Shown here piece by piece: positions 11,329-23,115 of a stretch of 64,000 bases of DNA (position 1 is the stretch's first letter; each line of letters starts with the position of its first letter). The DNA comes from Cenococcum geophilum 1.58. Its lineage: Eukaryota; Ascomycota; Dothideomycetes; Gloniales; Gloniaceae. The DNA is taken from positions 2,046,001 to 2,110,000 of the forward strand of contig KV748192.1 in assembly GCA_001692895.1 (NCBI GenBank), written 5' to 3'. Below the pieces are notes generated by a model. It was not told the DNA's origin, made no database searches, and saw only the letters and a program-made list of their open reading frames with translations. The translations under genes and the position numbers were made by a program.

Positions 11329-11366
11329 TTACCCCCCCCCTCCGAAAAAGCCTACCCTTAGGCTTT
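11329..11366 (-). promoter_or_regulatory. G1 polypurine tract and adjacent hairpin
   Basis: In element sense AAAGCCTAAGGGTAGGCTTT forms a 7-bp stem with a 6-base loop (11347-11366), followed by CGGAGGGGGGGGGT directly before the 3' LTR. The purine run is the expected primer for plus-strand DNA synthesis. The same hairpin recurs in G2 and twice in NA1. Confidence 0.75.
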
Positions 11367-11399
11367 ATACGTCTATATTATATCTATAGGGTATTTTTA

Positions 11400-14300
11400 T
11401 CTTTATACTTAATAGGCAGCTTATCGTCTTTACTATTCTAGCACTTTATTTACTCGTTGAGGTACTTTAGGGGTCTGGGTTTATTGGGGTAACGGCTATA
11501 AAACTTTTAAAGCCTATAGGGACTACCTATAAAGTTCTATATAGGGTACTAAGTGGGATTTAGGTCGTACCCTTTCCAACAAATACGATATTTTAATGTT
11601 CCCCTTATAAGCTTATAGGCCAGTATTTCTTTAATTTCCTATTTATCGTCGCTATTAACTTAGATTGGTAGGGGAGGTTTATTCTTTTATCTAGGTAATA
11701 GGTTGTTTATAGCTTTCTATAGTTTATCTAAAGAGAAAATAGGGTAAACCTTAATTAAATCTAGGAGCTTTACTTTGTATAAGTTGCCTATCTTCTTAAA
11801 AACCTTATACGGTCCTGCTATTTAATAGTTTAGCTTATAGCTAGGTCGTTCTGTCTTCTAGTTCTTTATTATAACCTAGACTATATTTCCTATAGTAAAG
11901 CTAGGCTCTCGCCTATGCTTATTTGCCTACTATTATATTAATTTTTAGGCCTTTTCTAGAGTTATACGGGCTACCGTTTAGGCTTTTTTTAAGCGCTTAG
12001 CGTACTACTATGCTTCCTTATAGGATAGTTTTTCGCGTACAATTTAGGGTCCTTTTAGCCCTTTCTAGTTAAAGCTTATATAGGGTAAGTAGCCTATTTC
12101 TAGTTAAATAGGGGCAAATCCTATGGAGTTATAGAGTAAGGTTGCTTGGGTATAGTCTATTAGGGGTAGTAGTTTAGCCTAGTTATCTTAAAAGTAGTTA
12201 ATAAAGGGCCGAAGTCTCTAATCTAAGTATTAATTTATAAGTTCCGTCTAACTATCTATCTAGGGGTAGTATACTATAGAAAGCTTTAGCTTAATGCCTA
12301 AGATTTAGGTAAACTTATTCCAGAAAGCTAATATAAATTACGGCCTATAATTAGATATAATAGTATCTAGTAGTCTATAGATTTGGTAGACGTAGTAGAT
12401 ATATAATTGGGCTGCTTCTTTAGTATTAATATTCTTATAATATAGGATTAAGAACGGGCGCTTGCTAAAGCGGTTAACTAAAATTATAACTATATCGTAT
12501 TTGTTATGGTCTATAAGTAGCTTATAGAAGTCTATAAAGATATACTACTAGGGGCGTTCTAGTATTAAGAGTGGTTTTAATAGTCCTAGGGTCTTATCTT
12601 ATAGGATTATATATCTATAGCAGCTGTTATAGTTCCGTATATAACGGTTAATATTTATAACCATTCCGGGCTAGTAGTAGCGGTTACTAATAATCTTATA
12701 GGTCTTATTTTTTTAGGGTAGGCTGTAGAGACCTAGGTATAAGCTTTGGTAATAAGCTAGGTCCATAAGTTCTGTTTTTTAGCTACTACTAGCTATTCCT
12801 AGTGCTTAAGTAGTCCGTTTTTAAGGGACCATAAGCTAGTAATATTCTTTACCTTTTTATAGTACTCCTATAGAGAGGGGGTTGTTTGGTTAGCCTATAG
12901 TAATTTATTAATAAGGTTAAGTTTAAAAGAGTTAATAGAATATATCTTGGCGCCTAAGGAGTCTATACTTAGTTCTGCCCGTATTTAGGGATTAAGGTAT
13001 TCTAGTTATAGTAGCGTCTAGGTCTATAATAAGATCTTTATAGCCATTTAATTATCTAGGTCTTATTTGTGCCTTATAAGAGTGTTTGCACGGTTTATAG
13101 CGCCTAGTCTATATATAATTAAGAAGTTAAACTAAGATAGGGTATCTGCTTAGCGTGCCTACTAGGCTATAAGGGCCTTATAATCTAAAACTACCTTAAT
13201 TAGCTTAGGGGTCTCCTCTAACTATATATACCAGTGCTAAAAGCTAGAGATAATAGCTAGCATTTCTTTATTATAGATATAGTAGTTTAGCTTAGCGTCT
13301 ATTATAGTCTTTAAATAGTATATAATAGGGTGCTATTCTCCGTCCGGTTGCTTCTAGAAAAAAAATACTAGCTATTACGCTATCTAAGGCGTTAGTTTCT
13401 AGTATTAAGGGCCGTTCTAGGTTAAAATGGGTAAGTAAGGGAGCTAATACTAGCTGTTTTTTAAGCTTATTAAAGGCCTGCCTATATATAGCGTTAAAGT
13501 AAAAGGGCTGGTCTTTTTTAGTAAGATAGTTAAGAGGCTAGGTAATCCTACTATAGTTCTTAATAAAGCGTTAGTAGAAGTTATAAAAACCTAAAAATAA
13601 TTATACTCCCTTTATGGCCTATAGGGGTACCTGTTACGGCACTAACCTAACACGTTGTTATAACTTAGTGTTATTATAACACGAGCACAGACCTAACTCC
13701 TAAGCGACGTGTATATATACCGCCTCACCTCCTACATAGATTCTCACACGACATCGTTTATTAATAATATACAGTCACCTCGTACCTCGTACCTTAACAG
13801 TCGGCACGTACTATAATAGTACCCACTAGTTAATTATAGCTGTTTTATTTAGGTTAGCTTTAATTCCGTTTATACTAATAATAAAACCTAAGTACTTTAT
13901 ACGCTTAATACTAAACTTTAACTTTTTAATGCTAACCTAGAGGCTAGCCTTGTGGAGCCGTTATAGGACTTTATAGACGTACTCCTTATATTCTAGCTTA
14001 TTCTTAGAATAGATTATAATATTATCTAAATAGGCCATATAGAAGTCGTTAAGGTAGTTAAAGAGTATATTATTTATATACCGCTAGTACGTAGCTAGTC
14101 TGTTAGTTAGTCTAAAAGAGAGTACTTTATATTTATACGTTTTGTAATAGGTCTAAAATATATTAAAATCCTTAGACCTAAGGTCTATTTTAATTTAGTA
14201 AAAGGCTTAGCGGATATTAAGCTTTATAAAGACCTTAGCTCTATTTATATGGGCTAAAGTCTTATTAAATAGGGGTAGCGGATAACGGTCCTTATAGGTT

Positions 14301-14615
14301 ATATTATTTAACTTATAGTAGTTAATATAGAAGTAGAGTCCTCTATTTAGTTTTTTAATAAAGAGAATAGGTAAGGCGAAAGGGGCTTAGCTAGGCTTAA
14401 TAAAGCTCTTATTTAGGTTATTAATAAGATACTACTTTATAGCCTATAATTTAGTAATAGACTACTTATAGAGGGGGCTAAAGCTAAGGGTATTTTCCTT
14501 ACCCTACTTAATCTTAATCTTATAGTTATAGGGTTAATAAGGTGGAAGTATATTAGACGCTATTTTAAAGAATATATCCTTAAATTTCTAGTGTTAATAG
14601 GGCAGCTTTTATTCT
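11400..14615 (-). pseudogene. G1 Pol, RT to chromodomain part
   Basis: Remnant of the G1 polyprotein. The RT N-terminus is just below 14615 (L-P-P-Y, N-K-S-F-I-K-P-S, A-L-P-I-L-F-I-K-K). The catalytic box Y-L-D-N lies in 14007-14036 (normally Y-L-D-D). RNase H follows at about 13180-13480 (Y-N-K-E-M-L-A-I). The integrase lies at about 11800-12830 with a Y-Y-P-x-T-D-G-type motif, and the chromodomain at about 11480-11670 (E-I-L-A-Y-K-L-I-R-G-T-L-K-Y-R). Chromodomains of this class direct integration to heterochromatin. Gln and Trp codons are largely TAG/TAA. The solo LTR at 13632-13818 splits it, and G2 separates it from Gag and protease. Confidence 0.9.
13632..13818. mobile_element. Solo LTR, 187 bp, inserted in G1 pol
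   Basis: The plus strand reads TGTTACGGCACTAACC to CGTACTATAATA, flanked by GTACC on both sides (13627-13631 and 13819-13823). Without the insert, the G1 coding sequence is continuous and aligns with the same region of G2. It keeps many CA/TG dinucleotides, unlike G1 around it, so it arrived after G1 was RIPped or was too short to be targeted. Its family is not otherwise present in the window; orientation is uncertain. Confidence 0.82.
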
Positions 14616-14620
14616 ACTAG

Positions 14621-14831
14621 TGTCACAGCTTAAATAAATGCCTCTAAACCGAAGCTTGAACGAATGCTGTATTACGAAGATACTAAGCTAAAGAGAAGGA
14701 AAAGGGGTCGCCAGGACCGATGTAAATAAATATATAGGGTAAGCCGCTAAGGCGCTAGCTTTAGGCGGGCTAATTATAGGTCGGCAGAATATAGCAGAAT
14801 TTGGCAGGTAACGTGCGATAGCGCCGTTATA
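14621..14831 (-). repeat. G2 3' LTR
   Basis: 211 bp; plus strand from TGTCACAGCTTAAATAAATG to AGCGCCGTTATA. Contains GGCAGAATATAGCAGAATT and the 10-base self-complement site ATACTAAGCT at 14680-14689. The first 70 bases (plus-strand order) are nearly the same as in the NA1 LTRs. Confidence 0.93.
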
Positions 14832-15180
14832 TTACCCCCCTCTTTAAAGAAAGCCTGCCCTTAGGCTTAGTTAGAAATAGGGTAGTACTAGGCTTATAAA
14901 CGTGGGATTATAAAATATAAGATAAGGAGATAAAGGGGATACAAGTACGTCTAGACTAAGTATAAAGGGCGATTATAGGCTAAGTGGAAGTACTAGGCTA
15001 GAAAGAGTAGCCGCTAAAAATCTTAGCACGGATCTAACTAATTAGATAACTTTAACCGGCGGTCAAAGTTCCTAAACATCTAATATTTTACAGTACTAGC
15101 AGAAAACGGCAGAATATAGCAGAATTTGGCAGATAGCTGTATTAGGGCTTTAGGGCGTTTTTGTCCCTATATTCTTCCGG
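14832..15180 (-). promoter_or_regulatory. G2 3' UTR: polypurine tract, hairpin and 23-bp palindrome
   Basis: Directly inside the 3' LTR lies, in element sense, a purine run (GAGGGGGG) preceded by an AAGCCTAAGGGCAGGCTT hairpin at 14851-14868. At 15048-15070 is a near-perfect palindrome, AACTTTAACCGGCGGTCAAAG plus TT. The palindrome and its downstream flank are also found in the 3' UTR of G5 (51912-51934). No coding frame was recognised here. Confidence 0.65.
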
Positions 15181-15189
15181 TAACTTATT

Positions 15190-18100
15190 ATCTTTATTAT
15201 ACTAGCATTCCATCCATTCGTCTAAGTACTTTAGGGGTTTAGGCGTATTAGGGTATTAATTATAGAATTCTTTAAGCTTCTGGGGGCAGCCTATAAAGTT
15301 CTATATAGGGTACTAGGTTGGGTTAGAATTATAGCCCTTTTATTAGATATGGTATTTTAGCGTTCCCTATACTATCTTATAGGCCAGTATTTTATTAACC
15401 TCCTATTCGCTATCACCGTTTACTTAAACTAGTAGGGAAGGCTTATTCTTTTATTTAGGCAATAGGTTATTTATAGCTTTTTGTAACTTATCCGGTAAGA
15501 AGATAGGGTAAACCCTAATTAAATCTAGGAGCTTTATCTTGTATAAGTTACCTATCTTCTTAAGAACTTTATACGGTTCTACTATCTAGTAGTCTAGCTT
15601 ATAGCTAGGTCGTTCAGTTTTCTAATTCCTTATTATAACCTAGACTATATTGCTAGGGGTAAAATCGGGCTCTTAACAGCGTTTATTCGCCTACTGTTCT
15701 ATTAACCTTTAAGCTTTTTTTAGGTTCTTACGGGCTACTATCTAGGCCTCCTCTAATTATTTAGCGTACTATTAGGCCTTAGTATAGAATAGCTTCTCTT
15801 ATACAGTCTAGGGTTTTTCTAGCCTTTTTTAGTTAAAGCTTATACGGGGTAAGTATCCCATTTCTAGCTAAATTGGGGTAAACCCGGTGGAGTTATAGGG
15901 TAAGGTTACTTGCGTATAGTCTATTAAGGGTAGTAGTTTAGACTAGTTATCCTAAAAATAGTTAATAAAGGGCCTAAGCCTCTAGTCCAGGTACTAATTT
16001 ATAATCTCTATCTAACCGTCTATCTAGGGGTAATAAGCCGTAAAAAGCTTTAGCTTAATGCCTAGGATTTAGGTAAACTTATTCTAAAAGGCCAATATAA
16101 ACTATAGCCTATAATTAGACATAATAGTATCTAGTAGTCCGTAGATTTAGTAAACGTAATAGATATATAGCCGGGCTGCCTCTTTAGCATCGATGTTCTT
16201 ATAATAAGGAATTAAAAATGGGCGTTTACTAAAACGGTTAACTATAACTATAACCATATCGTATCCGTTATAGTCCCTAAGTAGTTTATAGAAGTCTATA
16301 GAGATATACTACTAAGGGCGCTCTAGTATTGGGAGTAGCTTAAGTAGTCCTAGGGTCTTATCCCGTGGGATTATAGCTCTCTGGCAGTCTTCGCAGTTCC
16401 TTATATATTAATTAATATCCGCAACTATTCTCGGCTAGTAGTAGCGGCAGTTAATAATTTTATGGGTCTTATTCTTGCTAGGGTGTGCCGTAAAGACTTA
16501 GTAATAAGCTTCGTGGATTAATTTAGTTCTTAAATTATTAATATTAGGGACTATAAGCCGCTCCTAGTATAAGAGTAATCCTTCCTCCGTCTTAAAATTG
16601 GGGTCTTCTTTTACAGCTTATTCGCGGAGGGCCCTTAAGGCGTTAACTGTGCGGTTTACAGTTAGGAGGCGGTTAATTAGCCCTATTAGCTTATCTAAGG
16701 ACTCCTTTATTAGTACTAGCTTGTTTTACTAGAAGTCTAGCTCCTTAAGGATCTGCGGGTTAAGCTATTCTAGATAGAAAAGGGCACGCGTCCGATATTA
16801 GGTCTTTAGCTTATCCTAGGGTCCTATATCTTATTTTTTTTAGGTTAGGGTATTAGCCTTAGAGTTTTACTTACTAGAATAATATATAATTGTAAAGAAG
16901 AATTAGGAGAGTATTTTAGCCTACTAGGCCTATTATTTAGTAAGCTGCTTTATAGTTATAAAGTACTCTAGGGCTTTATAATCTGTATATATCTTAATCC
17001 GGGAATTCGTACCTTTAAGCTTTACGCGCTATTAGGAGAGTAATTAAATAATAGCTAGCATTTCTTTATTGTGTACTTTATAGTTATACTTAGCCGGGTC
17101 TATTATCTTTAAGAAAAAAGCTATAGGGTACCATTTGCCGTCTAGATGTAACTATAATAGGATTCCCGCTATAACCCTATTAGAGGCGTTTGTTTTTAGC
17201 ATTAATTTAAGGTCTGGGTTATAGTAACGAAGAATTAGGGAAGAGATAAGCTAATCCTTTATCTCTTTAAAGGCTTTTATATAGCTATTATTAAAGATAA
17301 AAGGCGTGTCCTTCCTGGTTAGTTATATAAGAGGTTTTGCTGCAATTCCGTAGTTATAGATAAACTAGTAGTAGAAGTTGCAGAAGCTAAGGAAGGACTA
17401 GATTTCTTTTATTATATAAGGGGGCTTCTAGTTACGGATTGCCTCTACCTTCTTAGGGTTAACCTTAATTCCTTCTATAGTCATGATAAACCCGAGGTAT
17501 TTTATACGTTTTACCTTAAACTTGTATTTCTTAATATTAACTTATAAGCCCGCGTTTTATAGTCTCTCTAGGACCTTCTTAACATGAACTTAATGCTTAA
17601 GTTCGTCGTCCGAGTATATGAGAATGTCGTTTAGGTATGCCGTGCAGAATTTATTAAGGTAATTAAAAAGAATGTTATTTATATACCTTTGGTACGTAGC
17701 CGGTCCGTTTATTAGTCTAAAGGGAAGAACTTTATATTTATAGGAACTATAACAGGTACAGAACGTTGTTAAATCTTTAGATATAGGGTCTATCCTAATT
17801 TGGTAGAAAGCTTAGCGGATATTAAGTTTAGTAAAGATCTTTACCTGGCTTAAATATATAAGGGTCTCGTTAATTAAAGGAATAGAATACCGGTCCTTTT
17901 AAGTAATAGCGTTTAGCTTCTAATAGTCGATACAAAAACAAAGGCCTCTATTAGGCTTTTTTATGAATAGGATAGGAGAAGTAAAAGGGGCTTAACTTAG
18001 CTTAATAAACCCTTTATCTAGGTTATTAATTAAGTACTACTTTATTGCTTTTAGCTTATCCGTTAATTAATAATAGAGGGGGCTATAGCCTAGTAAGTTA

Positions 18101-19140
18101 TTAGCTTTTAATTAAATCTTATAATTATACGTCTAGTAGGGGGGTAACTTATCTAAGGCTGCCTTTGAGAATGCATCCTTATAGTTTATATAAATAGTAG
18201 AAAGAAGGCGTTTGACTAGTTCCTCGTCAGTTTCCTTAGCTAGCCTTTCCTCTCTATTATTAATAATTCGGTTAATCTTATATAGGCTTATTATAAAGAC
18301 CTTATTATCCTTCTGGTATATATTAAAGTAAAATACTATAGCGCTAATTGCGGCGATGTCTATAGTAGGGGGTTTGCCTAATAATAGGGGCGTATATAAC
18401 TTTAGGGACTTCTGGGGTACTAGCGTTATTATTACCCCTTTTAGCTCCTATTACATCTTTTAGAGGTTATCCCTTATATCCTATTAATACGTTCTTTTCC
18501 ATACCGGTTAAATCTATATGATTTAGACGTTATCTATGTTACTATCTGTCCCGCTTCTATACGTAGAGTCCTTTTTAAATATAGCGCTTTGGGAAAGTAT
18601 CTTTATTAGTACGGAGTTCTTTCTAGCTTTACAGCGGGTGTCTTTTTAGGTAAAGGCTAGGTTACGGGCCCAGACATCCTACTAGTAGGTAGGGTCAGCC
18701 CTTATAGCTAGTGTCTTGCGGTTAGTTTGGATCTCCCTAATAAAGGAGGGCAACCTTAGTCTATCCTCCGGCTAAATAAACTGTCTTTATTATATATTTA
18801 ACCAGATATTAAAATAGGACATCTATTTTCGTCTAAGGATTATATTATAAGACCCTAGGTCTAGGATGCAAAAGGGGATACTATATTAGCGTCGTCCGTT
18901 AAGAGCAATATATAACTTTAAGACGTGGGTAATAGGCCAACCGGCTTGGCCGTTATAGCCTTTTACCTAGACAGGCTTCTTTAGTTGGATAGCTTCTATA
19001 TTTAGAAACTTGGCAATATTATTTATATAGGCAGTATTTATAAAGGCGAAGCTATTTGCTTTAGTATTAATAAGGGCGGTTATATTAACTCTATATCCAT
19101 TTTAAGATACTATATATAGAAATGTAAAATACTTTCCACC
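15190..19140 (-). pseudogene. G2 Pol: protease, RT, RNase H, integrase, chromodomain
   Basis: Remnant of the polyprotein. The protease begins near 19110 with I-N-T-K-A-N-S-F-A-F (normally D-T-G-A) and includes L-D-L-G-S-Y-N-I-I-L at about 18840. RT carries Y-L-N-D at 17626-17637 (normally Y-L-D-D). RNase H follows at about 16900-17300, the integrase at about 15760-16560, and a chromodomain at about 15220-15430. The set and order are those of fungal chromoviruses and match G1 domain by domain. Active-site Asp and Gly codons and most Gln/Trp codons have been changed by RIP. A 65-codon plus-strand frame at 19393-19590 is antisense to the neighbouring Gag and not a gene. Confidence 0.9.
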
Positions 19141-19259
19141 TATTAACTAACTAAGATTAATCTCTTTAAGATTGATAGGGTACCCTAGGGGGGAGTCTTT
19201 CCCTAGGGTTCCTCTTTTCCTAACTTATCTAACATTTCTCCTTCCTCTATCTCCTTAAT

Positions 19260-20450
19260 ATTACCTATATCTTTTAGCTCCAGGCAGGATAAGGTAAAGT
19301 AACCCTACTTATTATAGTTAAAGTACGTAGCTGAGGTAGGGTTAATTAGAGTATTGCGGCGAATATTAGTTAATGGCGTAGTATATAACTAGTTGGGCGA
19401 GGCTCGCCGGTGCGTAGTTGTAACCGCCTTTAGTAAAAGGGTAGTTGTAACTTGTCTTCCTGCTCCAGCTCCTATAAGTATAGCTAGCGAGTTCCAATTA
19501 TTACGGAGTCGCTTCTACCAATTAGGGCGGGCGTTAATCCGCTTTAGTTCTAAGTCCAATAATAAGCAACGAGCTGCAAGTCTTTTATAGGTTGGTAGGT
19601 TATCTAAGGTTACAGCGATCTTTTCTTATAGCTGGATTGTTAGCTTATTATATAGGTCTAATTAGTAGTTCTTAAGGGGGACCTAGCCTTCTTCTATAAG
19701 GTATAGGAATTAAGTCTAAAATTTAGCAAAGGGTTAGTTTAGTTTTATTATTAGGCGATTATAGTTATAACGGGCATCCTGTACTTTATTTGGGTTAATA
19801 TAAATAGCCGCTAGGTGCTGTATTATCTTATTAACGGATATAAATTGGATAGGGGAGTCGTCCTTAAACTTGGCTTAAAGGTGCTGTTAGGCGTCCCCAG
19901 TGGTTTGACTAAAGAGGTAGAGTATTTTAGCTTCTTTGGAAAGGAAATAGTTATAGTTAACGCGGAGCTTTCCTCATACTTAAATCCTCTAATTTTTAAA
20001 GGTAGGGTCTATCCTATTAGACAGTGGTAGGGGGTTAGGGAGCTTAACGGACTTTAATTACTTTATTATTATATCCGTACTCCCTAGTATATTATATTTA
20101 GTAGAGTAAATAGGTTAGCTAGGGCTTTAAGAAAAGGAAGCCGGGCTATTTTATAGGGCTATAAGGCTTTCTAGGATCTCTTATAGGGTCTCTTGTATAT
20201 TTCTTACTTTAAGACAATTGGCTTTCTGGCTGGCTGCAAGGGCACAAATCTACTCGCGTACGTCTACAACGTTATCATTATCTTCAATTTCTAATCCTAA
20301 TTAGATCTTAGGTTCCTCTTAGGTAGAGGCAGCTCTCTTAGATAAGCTTACTTTAGGTGCTATCGTTAGCTTCCTAAGGTTTATTGGTATTGTACGCTTT
20401 AGTTTTAATTCCGGGGATATAGGTCCAGTCCTATCTAGCTTATAAGGTAG
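19260..20450 (-). pseudogene. G2 Gag with zinc knuckle
   Basis: The region upstream (in sense) of the protease reads as a Gag capsid remnant and ends in a CCHC knuckle at 19284-19325: T-Y-F-N-Y-N-K-x-G-Y-F-T-L-S-C (first and second Cys and the His changed to Tyr). The knuckle binds element RNA during particle assembly. After it comes an acidic linker (E-I-E-E-G-E-M-L) leading to the protease. The start codon could not be fixed. Stop codons are frequent. A 71-codon plus-strand frame at 19815-20030 is a shadow. Confidence 0.75.
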
Positions 20451-20452
20451 GA

Positions 20453-20590
20453 TATTATCTAGGCCTTCCCAGGCAATGTAGAGTTGTTTAGTATCTAAGT
20501 ATAGCGCATTAATGCGTTATTGCAGACAAAGTTTCTTTAGGGTAGGATATTATTAAGGCCTTCCCAGGCAAGGTAGGGAGAGCTTAGTAT
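20453..20590 (-). promoter_or_regulatory. G2 leader and self-complementary primer-binding site
   Basis: In element sense, two bases after the 5' LTR comes ATACTAAGCT (20581-20590), exactly complementary to AGCTTAGTAT inside the LTR (20652-20661 and 14680-14689). The leader also carries two copies of TAGGCCTTCCCAGGC-like sequence (near 20460 and 20550), a motif shared with the NA1 leaders. No tRNA-type primer site was evident. This geometry resembles the self-primed Tf1 of fission yeast. Confidence 0.65.
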
Positions 20591-20592
20591 AA

Positions 20593-20803
20593 TGTCACGG
20601 CTTAAACAAATGCCTCTAAACCGAAGCTTGAACGAATACTATATTACGAAGATACTAAGCTAAAGAGAAGGAAAAGGGGTCGCCAGGACCAATGTAAATA
20701 AATATATAGGGTGAGCCGCCAAGGCGCTAGCTTTAGGCGGGCCAATCGTAGGTCGGCAGAATATGGCAGAATTTGGCAGGTAACGTGCGATAGCGCCGTT
20801 ATA
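20593..20803 (-). repeat. G2 5' LTR
   Basis: 211 bp, starting TGTCACGGCTTAAACAAATG on the plus strand and ending AGCGCCGTTATA next to ACTAG. It retains more C and G than the 3' LTR at several of the roughly 11 differing sites. Confidence 0.93.
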
Positions 20804-20808
20804 ACTAG

Positions 20809-23100
20809 TTCCTTATCTATAAGCTCGCTTTTTAATCTACTAAGCTCGCCTTCCTTTTCCTTAATTATTTAATTAATTTTATATAAGCTAGTTATAAAGG
20901 TAACGGTATTAGGCTAAACTAAGTTTTAGTAGAATCCTACGGCACTAATATAGTAGATATTAACTAGTAGGAGGTTTACCGGTTTCTTTATAGATATCCA
21001 TTAGGTTATATTTCACGGTATAAGGTTTATAGTCTTTCTTACCTTATATTCTATTTTCTATAAGTTATTTTTCCGGTCTATTAGTTTAGCATAGCGTCTA
21101 ATATTTTTAGCTTTCCTTTATAGCTACGTAGGGCCTAACCTCCCCGTAGTTAACTTAGCTAGGTTACTACTAGCTTCCTAGGTCTTTAGTATAGGTAGTA
21201 TAATATAGCTAGTTTGGGGGCGGTGTAGTATACGGATCCGTTATAGGTTAAGCTATATATCTTTCTTAAAGGCCTAGTTTTTATATATAGTATCTACCTA
21301 GTAAATAGTATAATTTAGGGCTGTATAAGGTTTTTTATTATAATGCTAATTTCTTTTATAAAAGAAGGGGTTAGGGGTAGGATTTTAGGCTAGATAAGCT
21401 ACCTACTCTATATATTAAGCTATAAGCCTAAATAGGCTAGCTATTTTCTTTTTAAGATTATATTATAGTTTCTTAGGTCTATAATAAGGAAGGGGATATT
21501 ATACTGCCTTTGTCTATTAATACGGAGGTAAATTTGCAAAATAGTTATAATAGGTGGCCCTATCCGCCTATTATACCCATAAATAGGAATTAGTTTAGGC
21601 AGTTCTTTAATAGGTGTATTTAAAAAGTTAGCTAGCTTTATAGTATACTAGGTGTCTATTAAAGTAGGGGTATTTACTCTAGAGTTAGCTAAAGTAGAGT
21701 TTAAAACTTAATATTTATTACGGAATAAAGTATAAGGGATATTATAGCTTTTTCTACTAATTAGCCGACCTAGATTAATATATAATATATTAATCCCTTT
21801 TAACCTTAGAGAGAAGTCTTCCTCTAGGGTTCCTCTTTTCCTAACTTTACGCTATCTTTCTAAAGTAATAGAACCTCGTCTACTTTTATATTTATTAGGT
21901 AATCCTTTATATAGTAGCCTTTTTAACCGTAAAAGAAGTAAGCTCCTTAATTACTAAGGGCTTATATATAGGCTAAGCATTTACTAGACCTATAGTAGGA
22001 CTGGCCGTATAGCTAGCTATTAAATTAGCGGCGGGCTATATAGGTGGTGCTATAAGGGTTACTAATTATGCTAGGACATTATAGGCCGTTCTTATATTGC
22101 TTATAGTCTAATTTAAAGGGTTTTTAGCCTTATACCGTTTAGCGCGTACCTTAATTTGGTGGAGGTCTTAGTTAATAGCTAAGCACTAGTCTATAAGTTC
22201 CTTTAGCGTCTATATAGTAGTAAAAACTAGTAGTACGGCTCGTTATAGGTCTAGGGTAAGCTTGTTAAATAGGTCTAGTATTAAATCTTTTTAGGGAATT
22301 TAAGCCTAGTTAGTTAGGTCTAAAAAGCGGGTCTAAAAAGCTAAGAAGGTCTCTATTGTTTTTATATTTAGGCTTTTATAATTAAGTTAGGCGTTTTATA
22401 CTTTAAAGGGGTCCTTATAAATAGAAGATAGGTAGATAATTATCTCTTCTCTAGAGAGGAAGGGATTTACTAAGTCCTATATATATCGCGGACGTAGGTA
22501 CGTCTATACGTCCCTACCGGTACGGCTAAAGACGTAAGCCATTTTAGCCTAAGTAGTAGGGAAGTAGTCCGTATTAACTTTAAGCTTATCCTATAATTAA
22601 AGCTTTTAATTATTAAATATAGGGTTAGTTCCGTCTATAAGTAATAGGGGGTCTATAACCTTTATAGATCGTAATAATGCCAATACTAGACGTTAAGCTA
22701 GGGTTTTAAGGACTATAGCAAGTCTTTAGGTATCCGATAACTCTTTATTAGGTATAGGGGGTTCTCTAGCTTTAAGCAGCTTTTAAAGTTATTTAATTTC
22801 GGCATTGGCTGCTATAAGCTCCTCCTAGGAGTTTAAGTTAGTTACTATTTTACTATTAGAGGTATTTAAGGGTTATACGGCTGCTTTACCGGCTACTGTA
22901 TTTCTTAGCATAGTAGTATAGTTATTAGGGTAACTTTTAGTAGAATTCTATAGAGGTTCTAGTCTATACTTATTCAGGAGGTCTTATTATTCTTTTCTAT
23001 TCTTTAAGTTTTAGTAATAGTCTTTAGGTCTACTTCTATATTCTATTCTTGTTTATAGTCCTATAGATATATTTAAGTTCCTTTTTAGGGAGAAGAGTAG
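20809..23100 (-). pseudogene. G1 Gag and protease part
   Basis: Remnant of the upstream half of G1. Gag runs from about 23000 down, with a CCHC knuckle at 21899-21946: A-Y-F-F-Y-G-x-K-G-Y-Y-I-K-D-Y (all Cys and the His now Tyr, as from TGC/CAC by RIP). The protease follows at about 21450-21720, with L-I-D-T-x-Y-T near its start and I-I-D-L-R-N-Y-N-I-I-L as the second conserved block. The frame continues to 20809, where G2 has inserted, and resumes below 14616 in RT. Confidence 0.82.
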
Positions 23101-23103
23101 ATG

Positions 23104-23113
23104 AGCTTTAGAT
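23104..23113 (-). promoter_or_regulatory. G1 self-complementary primer-binding site
   Basis: In element sense ATCTAAAGCT lies two bases inside the 5' LTR and is exactly complementary to AGCTTTAGAT within the G1 LTRs (11130-11139 and 23198-23207). G2 uses a different 10-mer in the same place with the matching change in its LTR. Confidence 0.65.
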
Positions 23114-23115
23114 AA

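Larger units (their letters stand above)
14621..20803 (-). mobile_element. G2: complete chromodomain Gypsy element nested in G1
   Basis: A 6.2-kb minus-strand element with 211-bp LTRs at both ends and the duplication ACTAG outside (14616-14620 and 20804-20808). Order in sense: 5' LTR (20593-20803), primer site, leader, Gag with zinc knuckle, protease, RT, RNase H, integrase, chromodomain, 3' UTR, hairpin and polypurine tract, 3' LTR (14621-14831). The two LTRs differ at about 11 sites, all transitions. Coding parts are RIPped and inactive. It shares architecture and much protein similarity with G1 but is a distinct family by its LTR. Confidence 0.94.

Noticed and set aside
19393..20030. Two plus-strand frames (65 and 71 codons)
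   Set aside because: Antisense to G2 Gag, with its zinc knuckle in the same element on the minus strand.
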